A stretch of 64,000 nt of DNA. It comes from Streptomyces sp. NBC_01689. GTDB taxonomy: Bacteria > Actinomycetota > Actinomycetes > Streptomycetales > Streptomycetaceae. The stretch covers positions 8,866,001 through 8,930,000 of the forward strand of contig NZ_CP109592.1 in the NCBI RefSeq assembly GCF_036250675.1. The letters run 5' to 3'. A model generated the notes under the pieces. The model did not search any database, was not told where the DNA came from, and saw only the letters and a program-made list of their open reading frames with translations. Shown here in pieces: positions 27,580 through 39,641 of the stretch. Position 1 is the first letter of the stretch. Each line of letters opens with the position of its first letter. The translations under genes were made by a program, and so were the position numbers.

Positions 27580-28566
27580 TCAGTCCGTCGCGCCGCCGAA
27601 GGCGCCCAGGATGCGTTCGGCGGCCAGCGTGGCCGTCAACTCCCCGTCCCGTACCTGCTGTTCCAGGGAGGGCGTGAGGGCCCGTACCGCGGGATCCGCG
27701 TGCAGGCGGCCGAGGAGCTCGTCACGGACCATCGTCCACGTCCAGTCGACCTGCTGGTCGCGGCGCTTGGCGGCGAGGCGGCCGGTCGACTCGAGCAGCG
27801 CGCGGTGCTGTTCGAGCCGTTCCCAGACGGTGTCCAGACCGGTCGACTCGCGGGCGCTGCAACTCAGCACGGGCGGCGTCCAGGCCGCGTCCACCGGGTG
27901 CATCAGCCGGAGGGCGCCCGCCAACTCCCGTGCCGCGGACCGCGCGTCACGCTCGTGCGGGCCGTCCGCCTTGTTGACGGTGATCACGTCCGCGAGCTCC
28001 AGGACGCCCTTCTTGATGCCCTGCAGCTGGTCGCCGGTGCGGGCCAGCGTGAGCAGCAGGAAGGAGTCGACCATGTTCGCCACCGCCGTCTCCGACTGGC
28101 CGACGCCCACCGTCTCGACCAGGATCACGTCGTAGCCGGCCGCCTCCATCACGACCATCGACTCGCGCGTCGCCTTCGCCACGCCGCCGAGCGTGCCGGC
28201 GGTGGGGGAAGGCCGCACGAAAGCGGCGGGGTCCACCGCCAGGCGCTCCATCCGGGTCTTGTCACCCAGGATCGAACCGCCCGTACGGGTCGACGACGGG
28301 TCCACGGCGAGCACCGCGACCCGGTGGCCCAGCGAGGTGAGCAGGGTGCCGAGCGCGTCGATGAAGGTCGACTTGCCCACCCCGGGCACCCCGGTGATGC
28401 CGATGCGCCGGGCGTTGCCGCCGCGCGGCAACAACTCGGTGAGCAGGGCCTGTGCCAGGGACCGGTGGTCGGCCCGGGTGGACTCGACGAGAGTGATGGC
28501 CCGCGCGATGTACGCGCGCTTCCCGTCGAGTACGCCCTTCACATAGGAGTCCAGGTCGATCGCCAT
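27580..28566 (-). CDS. meaB: Methylmalonyl-CoA mutase-associated GTPase (G-protein chaperone)
   Basis: A 328-aa MeaB/ArgK-type GTPase protecting and loading B12 on methylmalonyl-CoA mutase. P-loop GVPGVGKSTFIDALG (about residues 59-72); VAVLAVDPSSTRTGGSILGDKTRM (switch region of the family); VETVGVGQSE; the base-specificity motif NKAD in VITVNKADGPHE. It follows mutB by 5 nt, so it is the third gene of the mutA-mutB-meaB operon. Confidence 0.97.
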   Translation of the reverse strand: MAIDLDSYVKGVLDGKRAYIARAITLVESTRADHRSLAQALLTELLPRGGNARRIGITGVPGVGKSTFIDALGTLLTSLGHRVAVLAVDPSSTRTGGSILGDKTRMERLAVDPAAFVRPSPTAGTLGGVAKATRESMVVMEAAGYDVILVETVGVGQSETAVANMVDSFLLLTLARTGDQLQGIKKGVLELADVITVNKADGPHERDARSAARELAGALRLMHPVDAAWTPPVLSCSARESTGLDTVWERLEQHRALLESTGRLAAKRRDQQVDWTWTMVRDELLGRLHADPAVRALTPSLEQQVRDGELTATLAAERILGAFGGATD

Positions 28567-28571
28567 GGCCC

Positions 28572-30743
28572 TCAGCCGTGTCCGAGACCGGTGGCCAGCC
28601 GCTCCACCAGGTCGTACGCCGCGTCCGGGATCACCGTTCCCGGCGGGAAGACGGCCGCCGCGCCCATCTCCAGGAGGGTCGGTACGTCCTGCGGGGGAAT
28701 CACCCCGCCCACCACGATCATGATGTCCTCGCGCCCCTCCTCGGCGAGCTGCTCGCGCAGCGCCGGGACCAGGGTGAGGTGCCCGGCCGCCAGCGAGGAC
28801 ACCCCGACGATGTGCACGTCGGCCTCCACGGCCTGCCGCGCGACCTCGGCCGGGGTCTGGAACAGCGGGCCGACGTCCACGTCGAAGCCGAGGTCGGCGA
28901 AGGCGGTGGCGATGACCTTCTGTCCGCGGTCATGGCCGTCCTGGCCCATCTTGGCCACCAGGATGCGCGGCCGTCGGCCCTCGGACTCCTCGAAGGCGTC
29001 CACCCGCGTGCGGGTGCGATCCACGGAAGGCGACTCGCCTGCTTCGTTGCGGTACACACCCGAGATCGTACGGATCTGGCTCGCGTGCCGCCCGTACACC
29101 TTCTCCAGGGCGTCGGAGATCTCCCCGACGGTCGCCTTGGCGCGGGCCGCGTTCACCGCCAGCTCCAGCAGGTTGCCGGTGCCGGCGGCCGCCGCCGTCA
29201 GCGCCCGCAGCGAGTCCTGGCACGCGGCCTCGTCGCGCTCCGCGCGCAGCCGCCGCAGCTTCTCGATCTGCTGGGTCCGTACGGAGGAGTTGTCGACCTT
29301 GAGGACGTCGATCTGCTCGTCGCTGTCGACCCGGTACTTGTTGACGCCGATGACCGGCTGACGGCCCGAGTCGATCCGGGCCTGGGTGCGGGCAGCGGCC
29401 TCCTCCACCCGGAGCTTCGGGATGCCCGCGTCGATGGCCTGCGCCATGCCGCCCGCCGCCTCGACCTCCTGGATGTGCTGCCAGGCGCGGCGCGCCAGGT
29501 CGTAGGTCAGCTTCTCCACGTACGCGCTGCCGCCCCACGGGTCGATCACCCGCGTGGTGCCCGACTCCTGCTGGATCAGCAGCTGGGTGTTGCGGGCGAT
29601 CCGTGCCGAGAAGTCGGTGGGCAGGGCGAGCGCCTCGTCGAGGGCGTTGGTGTGCAGCGACTGGGTGTGGCCCTGGGTGGCCGCCATCGCCTCGACACAG
29701 GTGCGCGTCACGTTGTTGAACACGTCCTGCGCGGTGAGCGACCAGCCGGAGGTCTGCGAATGCGTGCGCAGGGAGAGGGACTTGGCGTTCTTCGGGTCGA
29801 ACTGCTTGACCAGCTTGGCCCACAGCAGCCGGGCCGCCCGCATCTTGGCGATCTCCATGAAGAAGTTCATGCCGATCGCCCAGAAGAACGAGAGCCGGGG
29901 CGCGAACGCGTCCACGTCCAGACCCGCCTCCTGCCCGGCCCGCAGGTACTCCACGCCGTCCGCGAGGGTGTAGGCCAGCTCCAGGTCGGCCGTCGCGCCC
30001 GCCTCCTGGATGTGGTACCCGGAGATGGAGATGGAGTTGTAGCGCGGCATCCGCTGGGAGGTGAAGGCGAAGATGTCGGAGATGATCCGCATCGACGGCT
30101 TCGGCGGATAGATGTAGGTGTTGCGGACCATGAACTCCTTGAGGATGTCGTTCTGGATGGTCCCGGCCAGCTTCTCCGGCGGGACACCCTGTTCCTCGGC
30201 GGCCACGATGTACAGCGCCAGCACGGGCAGCACCGCGCCGTTCATCGTCATCGACACCGTCATCCTGTCCAGCGGAATGCCGTCGAAGAGCTGCCGCATG
30301 TCGTAGATGGAGTCGATGGCGACACCCGCCATGCCGACGTCACCGGTCACCCGCGGGTGGTCGCTGTCGTAGCCGCGGTGGGTCGGCAGGTCGAAGGCGA
30401 CGGAGAGGCCCTTCTGACCGGCCGCCAGATTGCGCCGGTAGAACGCGTTGGACTCCTCGGCGGTGGAGAAGCCCGCGTACTGGCGGATCGTCCAGGGCTG
30501 GTTCACGTACATCGTCGGGTAGGGGCCGCGCAGATACGGCGCGATGCCCGGGTAGGTGCCGAGGAAGTCCAGGCCCTCCAGGTCACGGCCGGTGTACAGC
30601 GGCTTGACCGCGATGGCCTCGGGCGTCTCCCAGAGCAGGTCGTCGCCTCCGGACGCCCCCTTGACGGCGGCGCGCCACTCGTCGGCACCGCCCTCGGCGG
30701 TGGGCGTCCCCAGTTCGATCCCGGTGAAGTCGGGGATTCCCAT
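28572..30743 (-). CDS. mutB: Methylmalonyl-CoA mutase large (catalytic) subunit
   Basis: A 723-aa B12 enzyme interconverting methylmalonyl-CoA and succinyl-CoA. The N-terminal barrel has [44 protein letters not shown] and [11 protein letters not shown]. The C-terminal cobalamin-binding domain carries DGHDRG (the DxHxxG motif) in [14 protein letters not shown]. The ATG overlaps the mutA stop (TGATG), so the subunits are translationally coupled. It supplies methylmalonyl-CoA for propionate metabolism and polyketide extender units. Confidence 0.97.
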   Translation of the reverse strand: MGIPDFTGIELGTPTAEGGADEWRAAVKGASGGDDLLWETPEAIAVKPLYTGRDLEGLDFLGTYPGIAPYLRGPYPTMYVNQPWTIRQYAGFSTAEESNAFYRRNLAAGQKGLSVAFDLPTHRGYDSDHPRVTGDVGMAGVAIDSIYDMRQLFDGIPLDRMTVSMTMNGAVLPVLALYIVAAEEQGVPPEKLAGTIQNDILKEFMVRNTYIYPPKPSMRIISDIFAFTSQRMPRYNSISISGYHIQEAGATADLELAYTLADGVEYLRAGQEAGLDVDAFAPRLSFFWAIGMNFFMEIAKMRAARLLWAKLVKQFDPKNAKSLSLRTHSQTSGWSLTAQDVFNNVTRTCVEAMAATQGHTQSLHTNALDEALALPTDFSARIARNTQLLIQQESGTTRVIDPWGGSAYVEKLTYDLARRAWQHIQEVEAAGGMAQAIDAGIPKLRVEEAAARTQARIDSGRQPVIGVNKYRVDSDEQIDVLKVDNSSVRTQQIEKLRRLRAERDEAACQDSLRALTAAAAGTGNLLELAVNAARAKATVGEISDALEKVYGRHASQIRTISGVYRNEAGESPSVDRTRTRVDAFEESEGRRPRILVAKMGQDGHDRGQKVIATAFADLGFDVDVGPLFQTPAEVARQAVEADVHIVGVSSLAAGHLTLVPALREQLAEEGREDIMIVVGGVIPPQDVPTLLEMGAAAVFPPGTVIPDAAYDLVERLATGLGHG

Positions 30744-32557
30744 CAGGACACTCCCATGCGGTCGAGGGTGGTGGTCAGTACGTCCACGGCGTCGCAGCCC
30801 GCGAACACGTACGCGTCGACATCGGTGTACTGCCCGGGGCGCCCGGCGAGGAACACCTGCCGCGCGCCCGCCGATCTGAGCATCGCGGCCGCCGCTTCGG
30901 CCTGTTCCTCGTACAGCGCGTCGCTGGAGCACAGACAGACCTCGGTGGCACCGGCGGCGCGGAACGCCTCGGCAGTGGGCTCCCCGGTGACCGGCTCGAT
31001 GCCGCCCGCCTGGAAGAGGTTCGAGGCGAAGGTCGCCCGGGCGGTGTGGGCGGCGGCCGGGCCCAGCGTGGCCAGGAAGATCCGCGGCCGGGCGCCGGTG
31101 GCGGCGAGATGGGCGTCGGAGCGGGCGCGCAGTACCTCGTACGCCTCGTCGCGCCGCACCCGGGGCAGACCCCCGGACGGCGGTGCGGGCGCCGGTTCGC
31201 GTTCCACGAGGCGCTCGGCGAGATGCGGGAACTCACTGACCCCGGTGATGGGTTCGCGCCGTCGGGCGAGCTTCGTGCTGCGCGCGGCCCAGGTCGCGGC
31301 CAGCTCCTCGCCGATCCGGCCCGAACGCAGCCCGGCCGCCTGGCCGCCCGCTCGCTCGATCTGCTGGAAGAACTCCCAGCCGGCGTGGGCCAGTTCGTCG
31401 GTGAGCTTCTCCACGTACCAGGACCCGCCCGCCGGGTCGATGACCCGGGCCAGGTGCGATTCCTCGACCAGGATCGTCGAGGTGTTGCGGGCGATGCGCC
31501 GCGCGAACGCGTCCGGCGCGCCGAGCGCGTCGTCGAAGGGGAGGACGGTGACCGCCTCGGCGCCGCCGACCCCGGCGGCCAGCGTGGCGACCGTCGTGCG
31601 CAGCATGTTCACCCACGGGTCGCGCCGCGACATCATCACCGGCGAGGTCACGGCGTGCTGGAGCTGCGCGCCGGGGGCCCCGCAGACCTCCGCGACGCGC
31701 GCCCAGAGCCTGCGGGCGGCCCGCAGCTTGGCGATGGTGAGGAACTGGTCGGCGGTGGCCGCGTAGCGGAACTCCATCTGCCCGGCGGCGAGTTCGACGG
31801 GCACTCCGGCCGTGGTCAGCTCCCGCAGGTAGGCGACGCCGGTGGCGAGTGAGCAGCCCAGCTCCTGCGCGGCGGAGCCGCCGGCCTCGTGGTACGGCAG
31901 GGCGTCCACGGTGAGCGCCCGCAGCCCCGGGTGCTCCGCGGCGCAGCGTCGCGCGAGCTCCGTCACCGGCGCGAATCCGTAGGGCCGTCCCGTACGGGCC
32001 TCGTGGCCCAGCGGGTCGGCGCCGAGGTTTCCGCGCACGTCACCTGCCGCCACGCCGCGCTTCTCGTACAGCGCCAGCAACTCCCGGGCCGCGGACTCGG
32101 TTTCGTGCCCCGCGTCCAGGACGACGGGCGCCAGATCGAGATAGACGCCGTCCAGGACGCTCGGGAGCGACGACACCGGGATGCCGCTCTCGCCGACGAG
32201 CAGCCAGAGCGAGGTGACGCCGTTCTCCAGATCCGCGAGCACCGCGCCGTCCGCCACCGCCGCGTGCCGCTGCCGTACGTCCCAGCCGCCGGTGGTGTTG
32301 CCCTCGGCACGGCCCCCGCGTACGAAGGGTGCGAAGCCGGGGAAGCCGGGATCGGGGGCGGAGTCGAGCGCGGTGTACAGGGGACGGGTCGTGAGCCCGT
32401 CCTCCACCGGGGTGGACAGGGCGTCTTCGGCCGCTGAGCCCGAGACTTCCTTGCCCGACTTGCGCAGGACGCCTGCCACGAGGCGCTGCCACTGCTCATG
32501 AGTCGCGTCAGGAAACTCGGCGGCCAGCGAAAACTCGTCGTCAGGCAGGACCGTCAT
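30743..32557 (-). CDS. mutA: Methylmalonyl-CoA mutase small subunit
   Basis: A 604-aa non-catalytic paralogue of MutB. It keeps the barrel segments ([59 protein letters not shown]) but has no DxHxxG B12 motif in the C-terminal domain ([16 protein letters not shown]). This is usual for the small subunit of the heterodimer. It is the first gene of the operon. The ATG at 32557 lies 6 nt after TAGCAT with no Shine-Dalgarno, suggesting a leaderless operon transcript. Confidence 0.96.
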   Translation of the reverse strand: MTVLPDDEFSLAAEFPDATHEQWQRLVAGVLRKSGKEVSGSAAEDALSTPVEDGLTTRPLYTALDSAPDPGFPGFAPFVRGGRAEGNTTGGWDVRQRHAAVADGAVLADLENGVTSLWLLVGESGIPVSSLPSVLDGVYLDLAPVVLDAGHETESAARELLALYEKRGVAAGDVRGNLGADPLGHEARTGRPYGFAPVTELARRCAAEHPGLRALTVDALPYHEAGGSAAQELGCSLATGVAYLRELTTAGVPVELAAGQMEFRYAATADQFLTIAKLRAARRLWARVAEVCGAPGAQLQHAVTSPVMMSRRDPWVNMLRTTVATLAAGVGGAEAVTVLPFDDALGAPDAFARRIARNTSTILVEESHLARVIDPAGGSWYVEKLTDELAHAGWEFFQQIERAGGQAAGLRSGRIGEELAATWAARSTKLARRREPITGVSEFPHLAERLVEREPAPAPPSGGLPRVRRDEAYEVLRARSDAHLAATGARPRIFLATLGPAAAHTARATFASNLFQAGGIEPVTGEPTAEAFRAAGATEVCLCSSDALYEEQAEAAAAMLRSAGARQVFLAGRPGQYTDVDAYVFAGCDAVDVLTTTLDRMGVS

Positions 32558-33146
32558 GCTCGGATGCTAGGGCAGACCTACAAAGGTGCAGCAGAGGGCA
32601 CGGCTGTGACCTAGCACTCTTCTCATATCTTTTGGCCGTTCGGCCGGTTCTCCGGCACGGGAACCCGTGCGCGTCGGACAATGCCGGGTGCCCCGGGGCC
32701 CGGTGAGCGTCGGGGACGGAGTGGCCGGAACGCCGCAGCGGGGTCCGCGGGCCGCCCCGGAGACCGGAAGAAGGCGCGCGCCGCCCGGTCCTGACGGCAG
32801 GTCAGGCGCCCGACCGGCCTCACGCGGGCGGGGCCGTCCGCGCCGGGTGGGCGATCCGGGCCGCGCGGCGGCCGGGATCCGGAAGTCGCCGCGGCGCCGG
32901 GAACGGGGAGCCGCCGCGGGTCCGCTTGTCCGGGAAGGCGGTGGTGTCGCCCGGTATGATCCTCTTTCGGCCGGGATCGCCGTGGATGGGGAGCGGCGGG
33001 GCGCCCGTCGTCGCCGCGGCCGGCGCGCGTCGCGCCGACCGGCCGTCGCCGTGGGTGACGCGTGATGTCGGCAACGTCACAGGCCCGCTGTGACTTCTCC
33101 CACCTCCCCTTGCCCCGACAAGAAAGGCAAACCTAAGTTCTCTGGC
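32558..33146. other. Divergent intergenic region, nothing convincing seen
   Basis: About 590 nt between mutA and the DUF6400 gene. Open frames are Arg/Gly-rich and low-quality. An AT-rich stretch near 32615-32635 and one near 33120-33140 (with an iron-box-like half-site) are the likely promoters. Confidence 0.5.
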
Positions 33147-33461
33147 ATGGCTTCACATAACCCCCCACATCCGCACGGCCCGGACGAGGCCGCCGGCCGG
33201 CCCCGGCCGGAGGGCGCACGGTCCGAGGACGCCGGGCTCGTGGACTTCTCCGTCGACCTCACCTCGCAGGAGGTGCTCCGGCAGGCCCACGTCCTGGACG
33301 CCCTCGGCGCGGACTGGAGTCCGGTGGAGGCGCTGAGCGGGGAGGAGGCGGCGTACGACCTCCTCTACTCCGGTCTCGACCAGGAGCAGCAGCGGGTGTA
33401 CGACGAACTCGTCGCGGCCGGTGTACTGCCCCGCCGAGGCGGCGGTCATGCTGCCGCTTGA
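33147..33461 (+). CDS. DUF6400 family protein
   Basis: A 104-aa acidic protein. The N-terminal third is His/Pro/Gly-rich; the conserved part has VDFSVDLTSQEVLRQAHVLDALGADWSPVEAL, AAYDLLYSGLDQEQQRVYDELVAAGVLP, matching the DUF6400 family. No motif gives a function. The ATG at 33147 lacks a clear ribosome-binding site. Its 3' end overlaps the zinc-ribbon gene by 14 nt. Confidence 0.78.
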   Translation: MASHNPPHPHGPDEAAGRPRPEGARSEDAGLVDFSVDLTSQEVLRQAHVLDALGADWSPVEALSGEEAAYDLLYSGLDQEQQRVYDELVAAGVLPRRGGGHAAA

Positions 33462-33705
33462 CCCGCAGGCGGACCGTGGACGCCGGGCGTGGGTGGCCTG
33501 TCCGAACTGCGACGACAGCCGCGGATGCGAGCCGTGCGCGCAGCGGCGGACCTGCTCCGAGCACTGGCGCTACCTGCTGACCAACACCGGCAGCCTGCTC
33601 CACCTGCAGTGCCCGTCGTGCACGCACGTCTGGGTCCACGAGAGCGGCTTCGGTGCCACGCGGTCGCTGTGGAACCGGATCGTCGGCGGCGGTCCGCGGG
33701 GCTGA
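33448..33705 (+). CDS. Small zinc-ribbon protein
   Basis: An 85-aa protein with clustered Cys: CPNCDDSRGCEPCAQRRTCSEHW, then LQCPSCTHVW. The CxxC...CxxC...CxxC pattern should bind one or two zinc ions. The start ATG at 33448 follows GAGGCGG and overlaps the DUF6400 gene, so the two are co-translated. No nuclease or polymerase motif is visible; role unknown, possibly nucleic-acid binding. Confidence 0.75.
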   Translation: MLPLDPQADRGRRAWVACPNCDDSRGCEPCAQRRTCSEHWRYLLTNTGSLLHLQCPSCTHVWVHESGFGATRSLWNRIVGGGPRG

Positions 33706-33998
33706 CCTCCCGGCTCGGTCTCCGACCGGATCGATCAGGAATCGAGAAGCCCCGGGCCGCGCGCCGCGGCTAACGTGTCGGCCATGGACGGCCCCCTCCG
33801 TTCGGACCTCCTCGGGCGCGAGGCACCGCAGGAGGGTCACCGCACGGGCGCCCTGACGGTCCCCGGAGCGGCCGGGGCCCGGAGCCCGTGGACCGCACGG
33901 GAGCACACCGGGACGCGGGGCCGGTAGATGGTTGGATCGAGCCGGGCGACGCCGGACGGGACCGCGAGCACGGGTCCCGCGCGACAGAGGGAGACACG
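33706..33998. other. Intergenic region before the UvrA-like gene
   Basis: A 293-nt gap with no gene seen; the GAGGGAGACACG ribosome-binding site of the next gene is at the right end. Confidence 0.45.
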
Positions 33999-36386
<2,388 letters not shown>

Positions 36387-36394
36387 CGGAGGCG

Positions 36395-36414
36395 CCGCCC
36401 GCACGAGCGGGCGG
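36395..36414 (+). terminator. Terminator of the UvrA-like gene
   Basis: A perfect 8-bp stem CCGCCCGC / GCGGGCGG with an ACGA loop, 9 nt after the stop codon. Confidence 0.7.
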
Positions 36415-36613
36415 GACAGGGGGCGAGCCGCCTCCCGCGACCCCGTTCGACCCGTGGCCCGGCTCGCCCCGCGACTCCGCTCGACCGCGCCCCGTTCGTC
36501 GCGCGGGGGCGGGCTGGTCCCGCGCTGCGTAGACCCACTGCCGCGCCGGGTGCGCCCGCTCCCGTGCGGCGCGGGTCAGCCGTCGTGCGACCGTCCCGCC
36601 CCGCGCGTACCCG

Positions 36614-38020
36614 CTATCGCACGCCGTCGAGCTCGAGATCCGGGCCGACCGACAGGGTCACCGCGCCGCCGGTCGCAGTGTCGTCCTGTTCGGCGGAGAC
36701 GCCGGGGAGCCGGGAGGTGAGCACGGCGGCCTGCCGGGCGAGTTCGCGCGGGTGGCGGACCGTCGTGGTGCGGACGGGGGAGGGCGCGTTGCCGGTGGCG
36801 ACGACGGTGAAGCCCAACTCGCGGAGCTGCTCCGCGACGGCCGCGGCCCGTCCGCCGATGCCGGTGCCGTTCAGCACCCGGACGCGGACGGAGGAGGCGT
36901 ACACCAAGTCCTCTGCCCTGCTCTGCAGTTGCTTCTTGCGGACTTCGTGGTCCTTGGCCAGCGCGGTGAACAGGTCGGCGGCCTGCGGGTATTGCCACAC
37001 GACGTTGGCCTTGTCGGTGGGCGCGTCGGCCTCGCGCGGGTAGTTCGGCACGGTGAGGAAGGCGAGACGGTCGCTCGGGATGCCCTTGACCTGGGAAGCC
37101 AGACCGTAGAGGGGTTTGATGCCCGCCAGGTCCCGGTCCGTGGTGAGCGACTTGGTCGCGGACTGCAGGAAGCCGTACAGGGAACTCGGACTGGTGAGCT
37201 TCGACCGGGCCTTCTCGCCGAGGGCCTGCATGAACTCCTGCTGGCGGCCGATGCGTCCGAGGTCCGAGCCGTCGCCGACGCTGTAGCGGGCGCGGACGTA
37301 GCCGAGCGCCTTCTCGTCCTTGACGGTCTGGCAGCCGGCCCTCAGGTCGAGATGGGCCTTGGTGTCGTGGATGGGCGTCTTCGGGCAGACCTCGATTCCC
37401 TGCAGGGCGTTGACCATGCCCTTGAAGCCCTGGAAGTCGATGGACATGAAGTGGTCGATGCGCAGCCCGGTGTTCCGCTCGACCGTTCTGATGGTGCAGG
37501 CGGCGGCGTCGGCGACCTTCCCGGTGCTCCCGCCGATCGCGAACGCTTCGTTGATCTTGAAGCGGTGCGCGGTGGACGTACTGCCGTCACCCTTGTCGCA
37601 GGCGGGGATCCGCACCCAGGAGTCGCGGGGGAAGGAGACGGCGGTGGCCCATTTCCGGTCGGCGGCGATGTGCAGCACCATCAGGGTGTCCGACTGCATG
37701 GTCGTGAGGCCCTTGCCGTACTTGGCGTTGCCGCCCGCGCGGGTGTCCGAACCGACGAGCAGGATGTTCTTGGAGCCCGGACTGAGATTCGCGGGCCGGC
37801 CCTCCCCGAGCTTGTTGTCGAGGTCCGCCGCGTGGATGTTGCCGTCGAGATCCTGGTAGACCCACGCGCCTACGCCCGCGACGCCCAGGAGTATCGCCGA
37901 CAGGACTCCCGCGACCCACAGCAGGGTTCGCGGTCGCCCGGTGCGCGGACCTCCCGATCGCTGTACGCCCCGCTGTCCCACCCCGACCACCTCCGGCCCG
38001 ATCGCCCGCTCGGATGCCAC
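36614..38020 (-). CDS. LCP-family (LytR-CpsA-Psr) cell-wall glycopolymer ligase
   Basis: A 468-aa membrane enzyme that transfers teichoic-acid-like polymers or arabinogalactan-like glycans to peptidoglycan. One transmembrane helix (LLWVAGVLSAILLGVAGVGAW, about residues 32-52), then the LCP domain with NILLVGSDTRAGGNA, SFPRDSWVRI, FKINEAFA, GLRIDHFMSIDFQGF and GYVRARYSVGDGSDLGRIGRQQEFM (conserved Arg/Asp). A C-terminal LytR_C domain (VRVRVLNGTGIGGRAAAVAEQLRELGF) completes the usual architecture. It starts with GTG. No partner genes adjacent. Confidence 0.95.
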   Translation of the reverse strand: MASERAIGPEVVGVGQRGVQRSGGPRTGRPRTLLWVAGVLSAILLGVAGVGAWVYQDLDGNIHAADLDNKLGEGRPANLSPGSKNILLVGSDTRAGGNAKYGKGLTTMQSDTLMVLHIAADRKWATAVSFPRDSWVRIPACDKGDGSTSTAHRFKINEAFAIGGSTGKVADAAACTIRTVERNTGLRIDHFMSIDFQGFKGMVNALQGIEVCPKTPIHDTKAHLDLRAGCQTVKDEKALGYVRARYSVGDGSDLGRIGRQQEFMQALGEKARSKLTSPSSLYGFLQSATKSLTTDRDLAGIKPLYGLASQVKGIPSDRLAFLTVPNYPREADAPTDKANVVWQYPQAADLFTALAKDHEVRKKQLQSRAEDLVYASSVRVRVLNGTGIGGRAAAVAEQLRELGFTVVATGNAPSPVRTTTVRHPRELARQAAVLTSRLPGVSAEQDDTATGGAVTLSVGPDLELDGVR

Positions 38021-38177
38021 GCTGTCACGACCGTCCGGCCACGTGGGCCTCGAACTCTACGCAGCTGCCCTGGAGTTACGCTCCGGAGCGGTCCGGCGTT
38101 CACCCTCCGGCCGCCACCTCGGCCTTCGGGGGCGCGGCACGGTGACGATGCCGGCCCGCACCACCCCCGCCTTGATT

Positions 38178-38195
38178 TCTACAGTGTTGTAGATT
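38178..38195 (+). promoter_or_regulatory. TCTACA-N4-TGTAGA operator with embedded -10 before terD
   Basis: A perfect dyad TCTACA-GTGT-TGTAGA (38178-38193) runs directly into TT, so TAGATT (38190-38195) can serve as the -10 of the terD promoter. The same element occurs upstream of tatA. A repressor bound here would cover the -10. Confidence 0.65.
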
Positions 38196-38250
38196 CTGAA
38201 CAGGTCCATTCGACGGACCCGAACCGACCGACTACGTGGAGGGATCGGCC

Positions 38251-38826
38251 ATGGGTGTTTCCCTGGGCAAGGGCGGCAACGTCTCGCTGAGCAAGGAGGC
38301 GCCGGGTCTGACCGCGGTGCTGGTGGGCCTGGGCTGGGACGTCCGGACCACCACCGGCGCCGACTTCGACCTGGACGCCTCCGCGCTCCTGCTGAACGCG
38401 TCGGGCAAGGTCGTCTCGGACCAGCACTTCGTGTTCTACAACAACCTGAAGAGCCCCGACGGTTCGGTCGAGCACACCGGCGACAACCTGACCGGTGAGG
38501 GCGAGGGGGACGACGAGAGCGTCAAGGTGAACCTCGCCGCCGTACCCGCCGACGTCGACAGGATCGTCTTCCCCGTGTCGATCCACGACGCCGAGGCCCG
38601 TGGGCAGAGCTTCGGACAGATCCGCAACGCCTTCATCCGGGTTGTCAACCAGACCGGCGGTGCCGAACTGGCCCGCTACGACCTGTCCGAGGACGCCTCG
38701 ACGGAGACCGCGATGGTCTTCGGCGAGCTGTACCGCAACGGTGCCGAGTGGAAGTTCCGTGCCGTGGGCCAGGGGTACGCCTCCGGTCTGGCCGGGATCG
38801 CCGCGGACTTCGGCGTCAACGTCTGA
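38251..38826 (+). CDS. terD: TerD-family stress protein
   Basis: A 191-aa TerD/CABP domain: [20 protein letters not shown] at the start, [63 protein letters not shown] (acidic calcium-binding loops), then [44 protein letters not shown]. Ter proteins form calcium-linked envelope stress and tellurite-resistance assemblies. It stands alone, without terA/B/C partners. The ATG at 38251 follows GGAGGGATCGGCC. Controlled by the dyad operator upstream. Confidence 0.95.
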   Translation: MGVSLGKGGNVSLSKEAPGLTAVLVGLGWDVRTTTGADFDLDASALLLNASGKVVSDQHFVFYNNLKSPDGSVEHTGDNLTGEGEGDDESVKVNLAAVPADVDRIVFPVSIHDAEARGQSFGQIRNAFIRVVNQTGGAELARYDLSEDASTETAMVFGELYRNGAEWKFRAVGQGYASGLAGIAADFGVNV

Positions 38827-38839
38827 GAAGCGCCGTGCC

Positions 38840-38885
38840 GGGGCCGGGGTGACGCCGCGCGCTGCGGGGACTTCACCCCGGCCCC
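38840..38885 (+). terminator. terD terminator
   Basis: A perfect 13-bp stem GGGGCCGGGGTGA / TCACCCCGGCCCC, loop 20 nt, 13 nt after the terD stop. Confidence 0.65.
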
Positions 38886-39012
38886 TGGCGTCGCCCGCGC
38901 CGGGGCGTCGTCCGTCCTGACGGTGCGGGCGCGCGTGTAACGGCCCGCGCGCCCCGCCGCCGGTCGCCGGGCCGCGCGCACTTCGCGGTGCCGGCGCCTC
39001 ACCCCGTGCACG

Positions 39013-39237
39013 TCAGGGCCGCGGTCGCGGTGCCTCCCCGTCCACGACGGTGCCCCGCACGACCCGTCCCGGCCCCGCCGCGCCGTCGGTCGTCCTCTGG
39101 TCCTTCAGGGCCCGGGACTCGCTCTTGAAGATCCGGGCGGCCCTTCCCGCGGACCGGGTCAGCTCGGGCAGCTTCCTGATCCCGAGGACCACGACGACGA
39201 CCAGCAGGATCACGGTCAGTTCGCTCATGCCGAACAT
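39013..39237 (-). CDS. tatA: TatA/TatE-family twin-arginine translocase subunit
   Basis: A 74-aa TatA-like protein: MFGMSELTVILLVVVVVLGIRKLPEL (membrane helix plus the F/G-rich start and KLPEL hinge), then the amphipathic helix RSAGRAARIFKSESRALKDQ and a Gly/Arg/Pro tail. It lacks adjacent tatBC, so it is an extra paralogue that would join a Tat translocon encoded elsewhere. The ATG at 39237 follows GAGAGAGCAGACCTG. Its promoter carries the same operator as terD. Confidence 0.85.
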   Translation of the reverse strand: MFGMSELTVILLVVVVVLGIRKLPELTRSAGRAARIFKSESRALKDQRTTDGAAGPGRVVRGTVVDGEAPRPRP

Positions 39238-39641
39238 CAGGTCTGCTCTCTCTCGGTGGCGGACGCCGCGCGATACGGCGTACCGGACGGCGCAGCCCAA
39301 ATCTACAGTGCTGTAGAAGTCTCCCCGCTCCATGATCCCTCAACCGCCTGGTGACCCGGCCCGGTTGGCGACCCTTAGGGAAACGCGCGCCTCGTGGCGC
39401 GGACAGGGCGTCCTGAGAGCGAACCGGTCGGGGCACGCTCCGGCGAGCCGGGTCCGCGCGCCCGCGCACCCGGCCGAGGCGTCGTCGCGCACCACCGGGA
39501 CGGGTAGGGGCGATGTCCGTCGTCCCCCACGCGCACGGGTTCCGACCAGCCCGCCCCGTCCGGTGTCCGCGCAGTTCGGCCCCGGTGCCGATATCGGGTC
39601 GGCCGCACCGGGGACACCCCGTGACACCCGGAGAGGTCCGC
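39238..39641. other. Divergent intergenic region (tatA / CAP-domain gene)
   Basis: About 400 nt. The left 80 nt carry the tatA leader and operator; the right end has the GGAGAGG of the CAP-domain gene. Open frames in between are low-quality. Confidence 0.45.
39300..39317 (-). promoter_or_regulatory. TCTACA-N4-TGTAGA operator with embedded -10 before tatA
   Basis: On the minus strand TCTACA-GCAC-TGTAGATT repeats the terD element, with the same TAGATT overlapping the right arm; 39302-39317 is the perfect dyad. The tatA start is about 65 nt downstream. Confidence 0.65.

Noticed and set aside
28578-31766. A 1062-codon plus-strand open frame
   Set aside because: Antisense to mutB and part of mutA; low-complexity basic composition, no ribosome-binding site.
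33120-33137. Iron-box-like sequence AAAGGCAAACCTAAG before the DUF6400 gene
   Set aside because: Only one half fits the DmdR/IdeR consensus (GGCnnACCTAA); the left half does not.
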